Positions 51,268 to 59,503 of a stretch of 63,526 nt of DNA are shown here, piece after piece. This stretch comes from an uncultured Lachnospiraceae bacterium. GTDB taxonomy: Bacteria > Bacillota > Clostridia > Lachnospirales > Lachnospiraceae. The stretch spans positions 1 through 63,526 of the forward strand of contig CAMEIX010000018.1 in assembly GCA_945919075.1 (NCBI GenBank). Direction: 5' to 3'. Each line of letters begins with the position of its first letter. The stretch's first letter is position 1. The notes under the pieces are model-generated. The model searched no databases and had not been told where the DNA came from. It saw only the letters and a program-made list of their open reading frames with translations. Position numbers and translations under genes: made by a program.

Positions 51268-52563
51268 ATGATTAAAAAGATGTGGAACAGAACTTATAAA
51301 AAGTGGGTTGGCATAGCGGTTATAGCGCTGTTAATCGGTTCCGCAATCCTTCTGCTTTTAAGCCATGAGAAGACTGTTACGGAGAATCGGAAATTTATTT
51401 CCCTCATGGATTTAAATCCCATGGATGCAGAAGGAAAGTATGTAGAATTTATTTATCAATATGCGGTGGGAAATATTTCGGATGCGGGTGAATATGTTTA
51501 CGACGGACAAACTTATTATTCCGATGGCTTTCCCAACCGGCTCAATATTATTCTGCTTGACGGAGCGGAAAATCACCTGGACCGTACCAAGAAAGACCGT
51601 TATTTCATTGTATTGGAAATTGGCAAAGATATTCTGGAACAGTCCGATGCGGTGGAAGCGGACTCCGCAGCAGTTAATGCATTGCTGGACAAATATGACC
51701 AGGGCAGACTCGTAACAGAGGAAGAAGTCAGGGCAGCAATGAATAACGGCATTAAGATCCGCGGGAAGGTTGAACCCATGGATATGGCCATGAGTATGCG
51801 GTATGAGTCCTATTTCCGTGAACTGGGTTATGATTATAAGGAAATGGGGATTTATTGCCTGCCCTATTATATTCGGGTTCTGAATGAAAATACCATGCCT
51901 CCGGTGATTTTGTATGGTCTGTATATTCTGGGGTTCGGGCTCCTGATTGCGGCGGTTATTATGCTGGCACTTGCCATAGCCATGCCGGCACAAAGGAATC
52001 TGGTTCATCGCTTAACAAAAATTGATCCTAATGAGCCGGAACGTGTGGAAAGTGATTTTAAGCGGGCGAAAGCTTTTGATGCAGATGCCCTTTTAGGTGA
52101 AAAATATGTCTATTTTATTGCGGATTCCGATGTCGTTAAATATGAGGATATTTTATGGATGTTTCCATATGTTGCTTCCCATGTGGATCCTTTTGACAGA
52201 AATAAGGAGAGGATTGTGAAAAAGGATTGTATCTTCATCTGCGATGATAAGGGAAATCCACATAAGATTTCAATTCGTACCATGGAGAGCGGAAAAACTC
52301 TGCTTGACAGCATCGCCAGACATTGCCCGGGGGTAAAAATCGGTTATTCCGATGAAACCAAGAGACTCTATGAATTCCATCTGCCGGAGCTGATTGCGGA
52401 GCGTGACAAAGTAAAGCAGGAAAGAACACGCTTAAAGGGAGGGGCTATGGCCGGTTCAAAACCTCTATTTGACTTTGGACAATTCATGCGCCAAAAGCAG
52501 GAAGAGGATAAAAATGCGGAAAATCCAAATACAGAATTTTCTCCGGTTATTGAGAAGGAATAA
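51268..52563 (+). CDS. Two-helix membrane protein of unknown family, copy 1
   Basis: 431 residues: an N-terminal helix (about 12-32), an extracytoplasmic domain to about 208, a second helix (about 212-240), and a cytoplasmic domain of about 190 residues. The cytoplasmic part begins KIDPNEPERVESDFKRAKAFDADALLGEKYVYF and includes FICDDKGNPHKISIRTMESG and a CPGVKIGYSDETKRLYEFH stretch. The next gene's product shares all these parts, so this is a tandem duplication. No catalytic motif is recognised. It may be a sensor or envelope maintenance protein. Confidence 0.75.
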   Translation: MIKKMWNRTYKKWVGIAVIALLIGSAILLLLSHEKTVTENRKFISLMDLNPMDAEGKYVEFIYQYAVGNISDAGEYVYDGQTYYSDGFPNRLNIILLDGAENHLDRTKKDRYFIVLEIGKDILEQSDAVEADSAAVNALLDKYDQGRLVTEEEVRAAMNNGIKIRGKVEPMDMAMSMRYESYFRELGYDYKEMGIYCLPYYIRVLNENTMPPVILYGLYILGFGLLIAAVIMLALAIAMPAQRNLVHRLTKIDPNEPERVESDFKRAKAFDADALLGEKYVYFIADSDVVKYEDILWMFPYVASHVDPFDRNKERIVKKDCIFICDDKGNPHKISIRTMESGKTLLDSIARHCPGVKIGYSDETKRLYEFHLPELIAERDKVKQERTRLKGGAMAGSKPLFDFGQFMRQKQEEDKNAENPNTEFSPVIEKE

Positions 52564-52600
52564 AAGGGATTATAATTATATTACAGGGGGTACAAAAGAA

Positions 52601-53812
52601 ATGATTAAGGAGATGTGGAATGCGACACATAAAGTATTGCTCTGGGTTGCAATTTTTGCTATTCTGTGCGGTATTGGAGGGATTCTCCTTTTGCAACATG
52701 ATCGGGTGTTTAATGCAGTGAAACCGGCAGTGGCACTGGAAGAAATGTCGCCGGAAGATATTAGTGACCAGTATGTGAAGTTTAATTATAATTATACACT
52801 GGGCAATATTTCGCAGAGAGGATCTTTTTTACGAAACGGTACAATGTATTATTCAACCGGTTTTTCCAAGCGCTTAAACATCATTGTAATGGATGGCGTG
52901 GAGAATCATTTAGAGAAGGATTCTGCTCCCTGCTATTTTCTGGTGGTCGCAATCGGGGATGATATATTACGGGAATCCGGAGAGGTGGAAGCAAATTCAG
53001 AGGCTGTGAATGAACTTTTGACGGACTTAAGCCGGGGAAAGAAGGTAACCAAAGAGGACCTGCAGGCCGTGATGACGGATAACTTTGAAATCAGAGGGCA
53101 GCTTAAACCCATGGGGAATGATATGGAGCTTCCGTATCAGGCATTCTTTGAAGCGTTGGGATATACTGATGAGGAAATAGAGAAATACTGTCTGCCTTAT
53201 TATATTTCCCTTGTAGAAAAGGATACCACGCCAAGGTTTGCTATGATTTTCTCCCATCTGGTGTGCATTGTAATTATTCTGCTCGGTATTTGGACTTTAG
53301 TGAGTGCTATCAGAAAGGACTATCAGAGACCACTTATTAAACGTCTGAATGCAGCGGGACCGAATGAACTTGCCCGGGCTGAAAATGATTTTAAACGGGC
53401 CAAGGTTTTTATCCGTGGAATTTATCTCGGCGAGGAATTTGTCTTTGGAATAAACAATTCAGATGCCGTAGCTTATAACAGCATTTTGTGGGTTTACCCT
53501 TTCTTAAGTTCGCAGTGGAATACGTCTTACATGAGTAATAGGAAAACAATTAAGCAAAACTGCGTGATTATTTGCGATGATAGTGGAATGACGCATAAAT
53601 TTGTTCTTACTTCCGGAGGAACTGCGGAGGTATTTATGCAGAAAATTGCTGCAAAATGTCCCGGCATCGTGGTAGGATATTCGGATGAGGCGAGCCAACT
53701 TTTCAAATACCACAGGGATGAGATGACCCGAATGAGGGATGCTGTCAGAGAAGAAAGAAAGAGGGAAAAGGAAGCACCACGTTATTTGAATTCCCCTCTT
53801 GTCAAACAGTAA
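52601..53812 (+). CDS. Two-helix membrane protein of unknown family, copy 2
   Basis: 403 residues, paralogous to the previous protein: MIKEMWNATHKVLLWVAIF (helix 1), an extracytoplasmic domain with QYVKFNYNYTLGNISQRG, helix 2 near 215-238, and a cytoplasmic domain with AAGPNELARAENDFKRAKVF and CPGIVVGYSDEASQLFKYH. It lacks the last 30 residues of copy 1. I place the start at ATG 52601, after ACAGGGGG; the upstream frame overlaps copy 1 and is not family-like. The FMN-riboswitch promoter begins within its last codons. Confidence 0.75.
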   Translation: MIKEMWNATHKVLLWVAIFAILCGIGGILLLQHDRVFNAVKPAVALEEMSPEDISDQYVKFNYNYTLGNISQRGSFLRNGTMYYSTGFSKRLNIIVMDGVENHLEKDSAPCYFLVVAIGDDILRESGEVEANSEAVNELLTDLSRGKKVTKEDLQAVMTDNFEIRGQLKPMGNDMELPYQAFFEALGYTDEEIEKYCLPYYISLVEKDTTPRFAMIFSHLVCIVIILLGIWTLVSAIRKDYQRPLIKRLNAAGPNELARAENDFKRAKVFIRGIYLGEEFVFGINNSDAVAYNSILWVYPFLSSQWNTSYMSNRKTIKQNCVIICDDSGMTHKFVLTSGGTAEVFMQKIAAKCPGIVVGYSDEASQLFKYHRDEMTRMRDAVREERKREKEAPRYLNSPLVKQ

Positions 53813-53827
53813 AAAGCAGTATATAAT
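53799..53827 (+). promoter_or_regulatory. Promoter of ribU
   Basis: TTGTCA (53799-53804), 17 bp, TATAAT (53822-53827). The riboswitch aptamer starts about 20 bp downstream. Confidence 0.7.
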
Positions 53828-53847
53828 AGCACACGTAATCAATATTG

Positions 53848-54010
53848 ATCTTCGGGGCGGGGTGTGATTCCCCACTGGCGGTGAGGCGGCAGATGCCGAC
53901 GAGTCCGCGACCTGTGGCAGTTTATCAGGGTGGAGATGCCTGATGGACTTCCATGGCTGAACCGGTAGAATCCGGTACCAACAGTTAAAGTCTGGATGAA
54001 AGAAGAAAGC
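53848..54010 (+). ncRNA. FMN riboswitch (RFN element)
   Basis: The conserved RFN blocks are in order: ATCTTCGGGGCGGGGTG-type start, ATTCCCCACTGGCGGT, the GCCGACGAGTCCGCGA region, the GGTAGAATCCGGTACCAACAGT segment, and the closing AGTCTGGATGAAAGAAGA. High FMN should stabilise the aptamer and let the downstream terminator form, lowering expression of the riboflavin transporter. Confidence 0.95.
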
Positions 54011-54033
54011 GCAAGGGATAAGTGCGTCTTTTC

Positions 54034-54064
54034 GCCCGGTAGGTTTCTACCGGGCTTTTTTCTC
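54034..54064 (+). terminator. Riboswitch-controlled terminator
   Basis: GCCCGGTAG and CTACCGGGC are perfect complements around TTT, followed by TTTTTT. Its place between the FMN aptamer and ribU fits the expression platform. Confidence 0.9.
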
Positions 54065-54115
54065 TGAAGATACCAATGAACCCCACACAGGTTCATTAGA
54101 AAGGATGGTATTTTT

Positions 54116-54850
54116 ATGAACAAACTAATCGATGATGTAACCAAAAACCTGGTATTTGTGCTGGAATTTCTGGCAATTGTGGTGGCCCTTTTTATTGTGG
54201 CAATTCTGATTGAAAAATTGGCAGATAAAAAGCATGGAAGAACCAGAAAGATATTTACTACCCGCATGATGACGGTAGTAGGTATGTTTTCGGCTCTGGC
54301 AACCGTACTTTACATGCTGGATTTCCCCCTACCTTTTCTGGCACCGACCTTCTACAAAGTAGATTTCAGTGAAGTACCGGTTATGATTGGCAGTTTTGCA
54401 TTCGGACCGGTGGCAGGCGTTATGATAGAATTCTGTAAGGTACTCTTAAAGATTCTTTTTAAGGGAACGGATACGGCTTTTGTAGGTGACCTGGCAAACT
54501 TTACCATCGGTTGTAGCCTGTTATTACCCGCAAGCATGGTATATGAATTTGTAAAGACGAAGAAGGGTGCCATCACCGGATGTATCGCGGGAACACTTTG
54601 CATGACCATATTCGGTACCTTGTTAAATGCCGTATTCCTTCTGCCGAAATTTTCCGAACTTTACGGCATGCCTCTGGACGTAATTATAGGCATGGGGACC
54701 AAGGTGAACGCGAGCATCACAGATGTAACCAGCTTTGTCTGCCTGGCGGTGGCACCGCTCAATGTTTTGAAAGGAACAGTAATCTCTCTGATTACTATGT
54801 TGATTTACAAACCGCTTAGCCCGATTTTGAAGGCCGGATACAACAATTAA
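54116..54850 (+). CDS. ribU: ECF transporter S component for riboflavin
   Basis: This is the substrate-binding membrane subunit of an energy-coupling-factor transporter. 244 residues with about six helices; one extra N-terminal helix (about 15-37) precedes the core TRMMTVVGMFSALATVLYML. Features such as VDFSEVPVMIGSFAFGPVAGVMIEFCK and GDLANFTIGCSLLLPASMVYEF are those of RibU. The FMN riboswitch upstream fixes the substrate as riboflavin or a close flavin. The shared ECF ATPase and T subunits are not in the window. GAAAGGATGG lies before the ATG. Confidence 0.93.
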   Translation: MNKLIDDVTKNLVFVLEFLAIVVALFIVAILIEKLADKKHGRTRKIFTTRMMTVVGMFSALATVLYMLDFPLPFLAPTFYKVDFSEVPVMIGSFAFGPVAGVMIEFCKVLLKILFKGTDTAFVGDLANFTIGCSLLLPASMVYEFVKTKKGAITGCIAGTLCMTIFGTLLNAVFLLPKFSELYGMPLDVIIGMGTKVNASITDVTSFVCLAVAPLNVLKGTVISLITMLIYKPLSPILKAGYNN

Positions 54851-54851
54851 C

Positions 54852-54880
54852 TTGCAATTTCCGAGTATTTTTCCTATAAT
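54852..54880 (+). promoter_or_regulatory. Promoter of mscL
   Basis: TTGCAA (54852-54857), 17 bp, TATAAT (54875-54880), about 40 bp before the start codon. Confidence 0.7.
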
Positions 54881-54922
54881 GTACCTTAGAAGAACTATGT
54901 AGGATAAGAAAGGAAAATACGT

Positions 54923-55357
54923 ATGTTAAAAGAATTCAAAAAATTCGCGTTACGTGGAAACATGATTGACCTTGCGGTAGGTATGATTATTGGTAGTGCA
55001 TTTACCAGCATTGTGAACTCTCTGGTAAACGACATGATTATGCCGGTAGTAAGTATTTTTACCGGAAAGGTTGATTTCACCAACTGGTTTATCGCACTTG
55101 ACGGTGGCAGTTATGCGACTTTGGAAGCTGCTCAGGAAGCAGGTGCCGCTACTTTTAACTATGGCTCTTTCATCTCCAATGTGATCAATTTCGTTATCAT
55201 GGCATTTGTGGTATTTATGTTTGTGAAGGCCATGAACAAAATGAAAAAGAAAGAAGAGCCTACAGCACCCACAACCAAGAAGTGTCCTTTCTGTAAGTCA
55301 GAAATCAGCATTGAAGCGACCAAGTGTCCCCACTGTACTTCTGAATTAAGCGAATAA
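54923..55357 (+). CDS. mscL: Large-conductance mechanosensitive channel with zinc ribbon tail
   Basis: MscL opens under membrane tension to release solutes in osmotic downshock. The N-terminus [26 protein letters not shown] is classical (amphipathic helix and TM1). TM2 lies near 92-112 ([20 protein letters not shown]), with the loop in between. After the usual cytoplasmic helix the chain continues into [18 protein letters not shown], a four-cysteine zinc ribbon at about 119-138, which most MscL proteins lack. It is a single-gene unit between its own promoter and terminator. Confidence 0.93.
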   Translation: MLKEFKKFALRGNMIDLAVGMIIGSAFTSIVNSLVNDMIMPVVSIFTGKVDFTNWFIALDGGSYATLEAAQEAGAATFNYGSFISNVINFVIMAFVVFMFVKAMNKMKKKEEPTAPTTKKCPFCKSEISIEATKCPHCTSELSE

Positions 55358-55365
55358 TGAAGAAA

Positions 55366-55396
55366 GCACCTGTCTTTGTTCGGACAGGTGCTTTTC
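55366..55396 (+). terminator. Terminator after mscL
   Basis: GCACCTGTC and GACAGGTGC are perfect complements, followed by TTTTCT. Confidence 0.9.
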
Positions 55397-55428
55397 TGAA
55401 ATTTTAGGGATATGGAAAGTGAATATTT

Positions 55429-55905
55429 ATGATTGAGTTTGATGTGAAAATTAAGGCCGCTGATTTGTATGATTATATGCTGTATCATACCTATCATGGG
55501 TTTTCCGGTATTTTTGGCACTTTGATAGGACTGCTCATGATTGTGGGCGGAATATCAATTGAAAAATGGGTTCTGGTCATTGCAGGAATAATCCTGCTTT
55601 TATACCTTCCATGGACACTCTTTTTGAAAAGCAGGCAGCAGATTTTGGCGAATCCGGCATTTAAGGCCCCGTTGCACTATGTGCTGGATGATGAGGGGAT
55701 TCATGTTTCACAGGGAGAGGATGAAGAAATGCAGAAATGGGAAGATGTGGTGAAAGCCGTAGCTTCCAACAAAAGTATTTTTGTATATACATCCCGTGTG
55801 AATGCCTGCATTTTTCCACGCAGGGATATGGGGGAATATACGGCACAGGTCATTCAGGTCCTGGCCACACATTTACCTGCACAGAAAATGAAAATCAGAC
55901 AATAG
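55429..55905 (+). CDS. YcxB-like membrane protein
   Basis: A 158-residue protein with an N-terminal strand (IEFDVKIKAADLYDYMLYHTY), a two-helix hairpin (about 28-65) and a C-terminal PH-like domain (YVLDDEGIHVSQGEDEEMQKWEDVVKA). This is the YcxB layout found next to varied genes in Firmicutes. Its function is unknown. The tsaE gene starts 11 bp after it, so it may be co-transcribed with the tsa cluster. Confidence 0.75.
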   Translation: MIEFDVKIKAADLYDYMLYHTYHGFSGIFGTLIGLLMIVGGISIEKWVLVIAGIILLLYLPWTLFLKSRQQILANPAFKAPLHYVLDDEGIHVSQGEDEEMQKWEDVVKAVASNKSIFVYTSRVNACIFPRRDMGEYTAQVIQVLATHLPAQKMKIRQ

Positions 55906-55916
55906 ATGGGAAAGCT

Positions 55917-56357
55917 ATGAAAGATTTTGAAGTTTTTGAAACCAATACGGAAGAAGAAACCAGAACACTGGGAGAACGGCTTGCAGAAGAGGCGAAGCCC
56001 GGTGATGTTTATACCCTGCTTGGTGATCTGGGGGTTGGAAAAACCGTTTTTACCCAAGGATTTGCAAAAGGTCTTGGAATTACGGAACAGGTCAACAGCC
56101 CCACATTTACCATCGTACAGATTTATGAGGAAGGCAGGATGCCTTTCTACCATTTTGATGTATACCGCATCGGGGATGTGGATGAAATGGAAGAAGTGGG
56201 ATATGAGGATTATGTGTATGGGGAAGGGGTGTGTCTGATTGAATGGGCCAACCTGATTGAAGAAATTCTGCCTCCCTGCTATACACAGATTACTATTGAA
56301 AAGAATCCCCTAAAGGGATTTGATTACCGTAAAATTACCGTTAAAAGGTGTGAATGA
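55917..56357 (+). CDS. tsaE: tRNA t6A biosynthesis ATPase TsaE
   Basis: TsaE is the P-loop ATPase that cycles the TsaB-TsaD complex during threonylcarbamoylation of A37 in ANN-decoding tRNAs. The 146 residues show Walker A GDLGVGKT, SPTFTIVQIY, FYHFDVYRI and the later LIEWANLIEEILP (Trp motif). Length is normal. I place the start at ATG 55917; the frame extends upstream through the ycxB gene without family similarity. The stop overlaps the region of the tsaB start. Confidence 0.94.
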   Translation: MKDFEVFETNTEEETRTLGERLAEEAKPGDVYTLLGDLGVGKTVFTQGFAKGLGITEQVNSPTFTIVQIYEEGRMPFYHFDVYRIGDVDEMEEVGYEDYVYGEGVCLIEWANLIEEILPPCYTQITIEKNPLKGFDYRKITVKRCE

Positions 56358-56359
56358 GT

Positions 56360-57076
56360 ATGAAAATATTGGCACTTGACAGCTCAGGCCTTGTAGCCAG
56401 TGTTGCTATAGTAGAAGAAGATAATCTGATTGCGGAATATACCGTAAACTATAAAAAAACACATTCCCAGACCCTGCTTCCCATGTTAGAAGCGGTGAAG
56501 GAAATGGTAGAACTGGATCTTAGCACCGTTGATGCAATTGCGGTGGCAAAAGGACCCGGTTCCTTTACCGGACTGCGTATAGGCTCTGCTACCGCAAAGG
56601 GATTAGGGCTTGCCATGAACTGTCCTATTGTGGAAGTGCCCACGGTGGATGGACTGGCTTACAATCTGTTTGGAACCGACAAAATTGTGTGCCCCATCAT
56701 GGACGCCAGAAGGGGGCAGGTCTATACCGGACTTTATGAATTTGTACGCTGCGGCAGGGAAGAATATCGTATGGAAGCGCTGAAAGAACAGTGCGCCGTT
56801 TCCATTTCCGAAATTATTGCATCCATCAATGAAGAAGGAAGAAGCGTCGTATTTCTGGGAGACGGGGTGCCTGTTTTTGCAGACCGTATCCGGGAAGAAA
56901 TAAAGGTGCCCTATTCCTTTGCACCGGCTCATATGAATAAACAGCGTGCCGGAGCTGTCGGGACCCTCGCGTGCCAATATTACAAAGAGGGCAAAATGGT
57001 ATCGGCTGCAGAACATGAACCGGAATATCTGCGTTTAAGTCAGGCAGAACGGGAACGAATGGAGAAGGGGCTATGA
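56360..57076 (+). CDS. tsaB: tRNA t6A biosynthesis protein TsaB
   Basis: TsaB is an ASKHA-fold scaffold that pairs with TsaD. 238 residues with MKILALDSSGLVASVAIVEE at the start, HSQTLLPMLEAV, IAVAKGPGSFTGLRIGSATAKGLG and VPTVDGLAYN, all family marks. The start is ATG 56360 (typical MKIL) or ATG 56354, which overlaps the tsaE stop (ATGA). The C-terminus ends four bases into rimI. Confidence 0.94.
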   Translation: MKILALDSSGLVASVAIVEEDNLIAEYTVNYKKTHSQTLLPMLEAVKEMVELDLSTVDAIAVAKGPGSFTGLRIGSATAKGLGLAMNCPIVEVPTVDGLAYNLFGTDKIVCPIMDARRGQVYTGLYEFVRCGREEYRMEALKEQCAVSISEIIASINEEGRSVVFLGDGVPVFADRIREEIKVPYSFAPAHMNKQRAGAVGTLACQYYKEGKMVSAAEHEPEYLRLSQAERERMEKGL

Positions 57077-57549
57077 AAGCAATCTTTGAAGGATTAATGG
57101 AAGAAAGAGATGGTTTCCGGATAAGACCCATGACAGAAGAAGATCTGGAGGAGGTAAGCCGGCTGGAAAGCTTGTATTTTTCGGATCCCTGGTCTAAGAA
57201 TTCTTATGCTGAATCCTTACAGAATGAGGATGCTTTGTTTCTCTGTATTTTTGAGGGGGATGAACTTCTGGGATATTGCGGAGTTTACAATGCCTGCGGG
57301 GACGGAGATATCTGTGATGTGGCGGTTAAGGAATCACACAGGGGACGGGGAATCGGAAGAAGAATGTTAGAGGTGCTTATGGACCTTGGCAGAAGAATGG
57401 GGATTCAGAATTATACCCTGGAAGTACGCGTCAGCAATGCGGGTGCCATTGCGTTGTATAAAAAATTAGGATTTGAAAGTGCGGGAATACGTCCGGGATT
57501 TTATGAAAAGCCGAAGGAAGATGCACTCATTATGTGGAAATACTCATAA
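57073..57549 (+). CDS. rimI: Ribosomal protein S18-alanine N-acetyltransferase-like
   Basis: A 158-residue GNAT acetyltransferase: IRPMTEEDLEEVSRLE, the LYFSDPWSKNSY segment typical of RimI, DVAVKESHRGRGIGRRMLEVL (acetyl-CoA pyrophosphate loop) and NAGAIALYKKLGFESAGIRPGFYE. RimI acetylates the N-terminal Ala of S18 and related proteins. It overlaps tsaB by 4 bp (ATGA) in the usual tsaB-rimI-tsaD neighbourhood, here split by three other genes. Confidence 0.93.
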   Translation: MKAIFEGLMEERDGFRIRPMTEEDLEEVSRLESLYFSDPWSKNSYAESLQNEDALFLCIFEGDELLGYCGVYNACGDGDICDVAVKESHRGRGIGRRMLEVLMDLGRRMGIQNYTLEVRVSNAGAIALYKKLGFESAGIRPGFYEKPKEDALIMWKYS

Positions 57550-57620
57550 GGAAGTATTTACCAGAGCAAATTGCAGAAAATAGATGCTATACTAAAGCGG
57601 AAAATAAGCGGGAGGATAGC

Positions 57621-57863
57621 ATGAGAGAATATACACGAATCGGTAAGGTGGTGGCAGTTACCTGCAACCGCTGCAAAAAAGAAATGAAAGTAGAGAACGG
57701 AATTATCAGGGAAGGCTGTTTTTCGGTAAATACGGTTTTTGGTTATTTTAGTAACAAAGACGGAGAAAGGCATTCCTTTGATCTTTGCGAAGAGTGCTAT
57801 GATGCAGTTACCAGAGATTTTCAGATTCCGGTCACAAAAACTGAGGAAACGGAATTATGTTAG
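57621..57863 (+). CDS. Small zinc-ribbon protein
   Basis: An 80-residue cytoplasmic protein with CNRCKKE near residue 15 and CEECYDA near 58, two CxxC knuckles around a beta-rich middle (NGIIREGCFSVNTVFGYF). The function is unknown; the fold suggests zinc-dependent structure. The start is ATG 57621 with GGGAGG eight bases upstream. The last codons overlap the rnz start by 7 bp (TTATGTTAG). Confidence 0.75.
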   Translation: MREYTRIGKVVAVTCNRCKKEMKVENGIIREGCFSVNTVFGYFSNKDGERHSFDLCEECYDAVTRDFQIPVTKTEETELC

Positions 57864-58768
57864 ATGTATGTTTGCTGGGCACGGGCGGTATGATGCCTCT
57901 GCCTTACAGATGGCTTACGTCCCTGATGATGCGGTATAACGGAAAAAGCATTCTGATTGACTGCGGGGAAGGTACCCAGATTGCCATGAAGGAAAAAGGC
58001 TGGAGCCCGAAGCCCATTGATATTATCTGCTTTACCCATTACCATGCGGATCATATCAGCGGCCTTCCCGGTATGCTTTTAACCATGGGGAATGCGGAGC
58101 GGACAGAACCGCTTTTATTAATCGGACCCAAGGGACTTACCCGGGTTGTGAACGCACTTCGGGTGATTGCACCGGAGCTGCCGTTTGAAATAGAGTGCAG
58201 GGAACTTTCGGAAGCCCATGAAAGGCTGGATTTTGACGGATTTTACCTGGAAGCTTTCAAGGTAAATCATAATGTGGTATGCTATGGGTACAGCATGAAT
58301 ATTGAAAGAGCCGGCAGATTTAACAAAGAAGAGGCTCTGAAGAATCAGATTGAAATGAAATACTGGAGCCGCCTGCAAAAAGGGGGAGTTATTGAGGCGG
58401 AGGGTAGGGTTCTTACACCGGACATGGTTTTAGGGCCTGCCAGAAAAGGGCTTAAGGTCACTTATACTACGGACACCCGTCCCACGGAGAGCATCGTGGA
58501 ACATGCCGAGGGCTCTGATCTTTTTATTTGTGAAGGCATGTACGGCGAACCGGATAAACTGCAGAAAGCCAAAGAATACAAGCATATGACCTTTTATGAG
58601 GCGGCAGACATGGCAAGACGTGCCAATGTGAAAGAAATGTGGCTGACTCATTACAGCCCATCCCTGCCTTATCCGGAGGAATATATGCCCAAGGTCCGGC
58701 AGATTTTTCCTGCATCGGTAGCAGCAAAGGACGGCAGAAGTGTGGACCTGATGTTTATAGATATGTGA
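57857..58768 (+). CDS. rnz: Ribonuclease Z (metallo-beta-lactamase fold)
   Basis: A 303-residue metallo-beta-lactamase-fold nuclease that removes 3' trailers from tRNA precursors. It shows DCGEGTQIAMKEK, the metal motif FTHYHADHISGLPG, GPKGLTRVV, a later VTYTTDTRPTES (Asp ligand) and HMTFYEAADMARRA followed by LTHYSPSLP (last His). The layout fits the RNase Z family rather than generic hydrolases. It lies in the tRNA-modification cluster, in keeping with the role. Confidence 0.88.
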   Translation: MLDVCLLGTGGMMPLPYRWLTSLMMRYNGKSILIDCGEGTQIAMKEKGWSPKPIDIICFTHYHADHISGLPGMLLTMGNAERTEPLLLIGPKGLTRVVNALRVIAPELPFEIECRELSEAHERLDFDGFYLEAFKVNHNVVCYGYSMNIERAGRFNKEEALKNQIEMKYWSRLQKGGVIEAEGRVLTPDMVLGPARKGLKVTYTTDTRPTESIVEHAEGSDLFICEGMYGEPDKLQKAKEYKHMTFYEAADMARRANVKEMWLTHYSPSLPYPEEYMPKVRQIFPASVAAKDGRSVDLMFIDM

Positions 58769-58837
58769 CAAATTTTCATAGAAAATTTGTCATGTAGCGT
58801 CGGCCCTTCGCCGCAGGCGAATTAAAATGGGCCGATG
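58766..58837 (+). other. Two consecutive stem-loops after rnz
   Basis: Stem-loop 1 is a perfect 12-bp stem, TGACAAATTTTC/GAAAATTTGTCA, around ATA (58766-58792), including the rnz stop codon. Stem-loop 2 has a 9-bp outer stem (CGTCGGCCC/GGGCCGATG, one wobble) enclosing TTCGCC/GGCGAA (58798-58837). No T tract follows either, so they are not standard terminators. They may be mRNA-stabilising structures or a mobile palindrome. Confidence 0.65.
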
Positions 58838-58876
58838 TTCCCGAGGAGTAGAAAATTAAGGGAAAGGAGGAGAAGT

Positions 58877-59497
58877 ATGGCAGCAACCGCAAAGCCCCTG
58901 GCGAAAAAAAATAACAACAATGGCTCCGCCATAAAGGCCGCGATTATTATCGTTATTCTAATCGGACTTGTGGTCGGGTACTATTATTATCTGAACAACA
59001 AAACAAAACAGCGTGTGGAAAGTCAGGACAAGCTTACCGTAACGCAGGAACTGCTTGCCAGAAACCTGACCTATAATTATCCTCCTACCCCCAAGGAAGT
59101 GGTTCGCTTCTACAGTGAGATAACCAAATGTTTTTACAATGAATCTTATACAAACGAAGAACTGGAACAGTTGGCGGAGAAAATCAGAGAACTTTATGAT
59201 GAGGAACTTCTGGAGAAAAACGACTGGAACCAGTATCTGGTGGATTTGAACCGTGAAATACAAACATATAAAGAAAAGAACATTCGCGTTATTAATTATA
59301 GCCTTTCCTCCAGCACAGACGTAGATTTTTATAATGTCGGAGAGAAAGAAGTAGCAAGGCTATATTGTACTTTTGTTTTGCAGAGCGGTTCTACCAAGCA
59401 GAATGTGGAGGAGGTCTTCATACTGAGAAAGGACGAGGACGGGCATTGGAAGATTCTCGGATGGGATCACGCGGATAAAGTGAAAGAAGAGGAGTAG
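58877..59497 (+). CDS. Single-span membrane protein of unknown function
   Basis: A 206-residue protein with a basic Asn/Lys-rich cytoplasmic head, one membrane helix (about 20-44) and an extracytoplasmic domain of about 160 residues. The domain begins with a helical part (PTPKEVVRFYSEITKCFYN) and ends in an NTF2/SnoaL-like sheet (EVEEVFILRKDEDGHWKILGW). The family is not recognised with certainty. AGGAGG lies before the ATG at 58877. It precedes tsaD by 6 bp, so it is in the same operon. Confidence 0.72.
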   Translation: MAATAKPLAKKNNNNGSAIKAAIIIVILIGLVVGYYYYLNNKTKQRVESQDKLTVTQELLARNLTYNYPPTPKEVVRFYSEITKCFYNESYTNEELEQLAEKIRELYDEELLEKNDWNQYLVDLNREIQTYKEKNIRVINYSLSSSTDVDFYNVGEKEVARLYCTFVLQSGSTKQNVEEVFILRKDEDGHWKILGWDHADKVKEEE

Positions 59498-59503
59498 ATT
59501 TTC

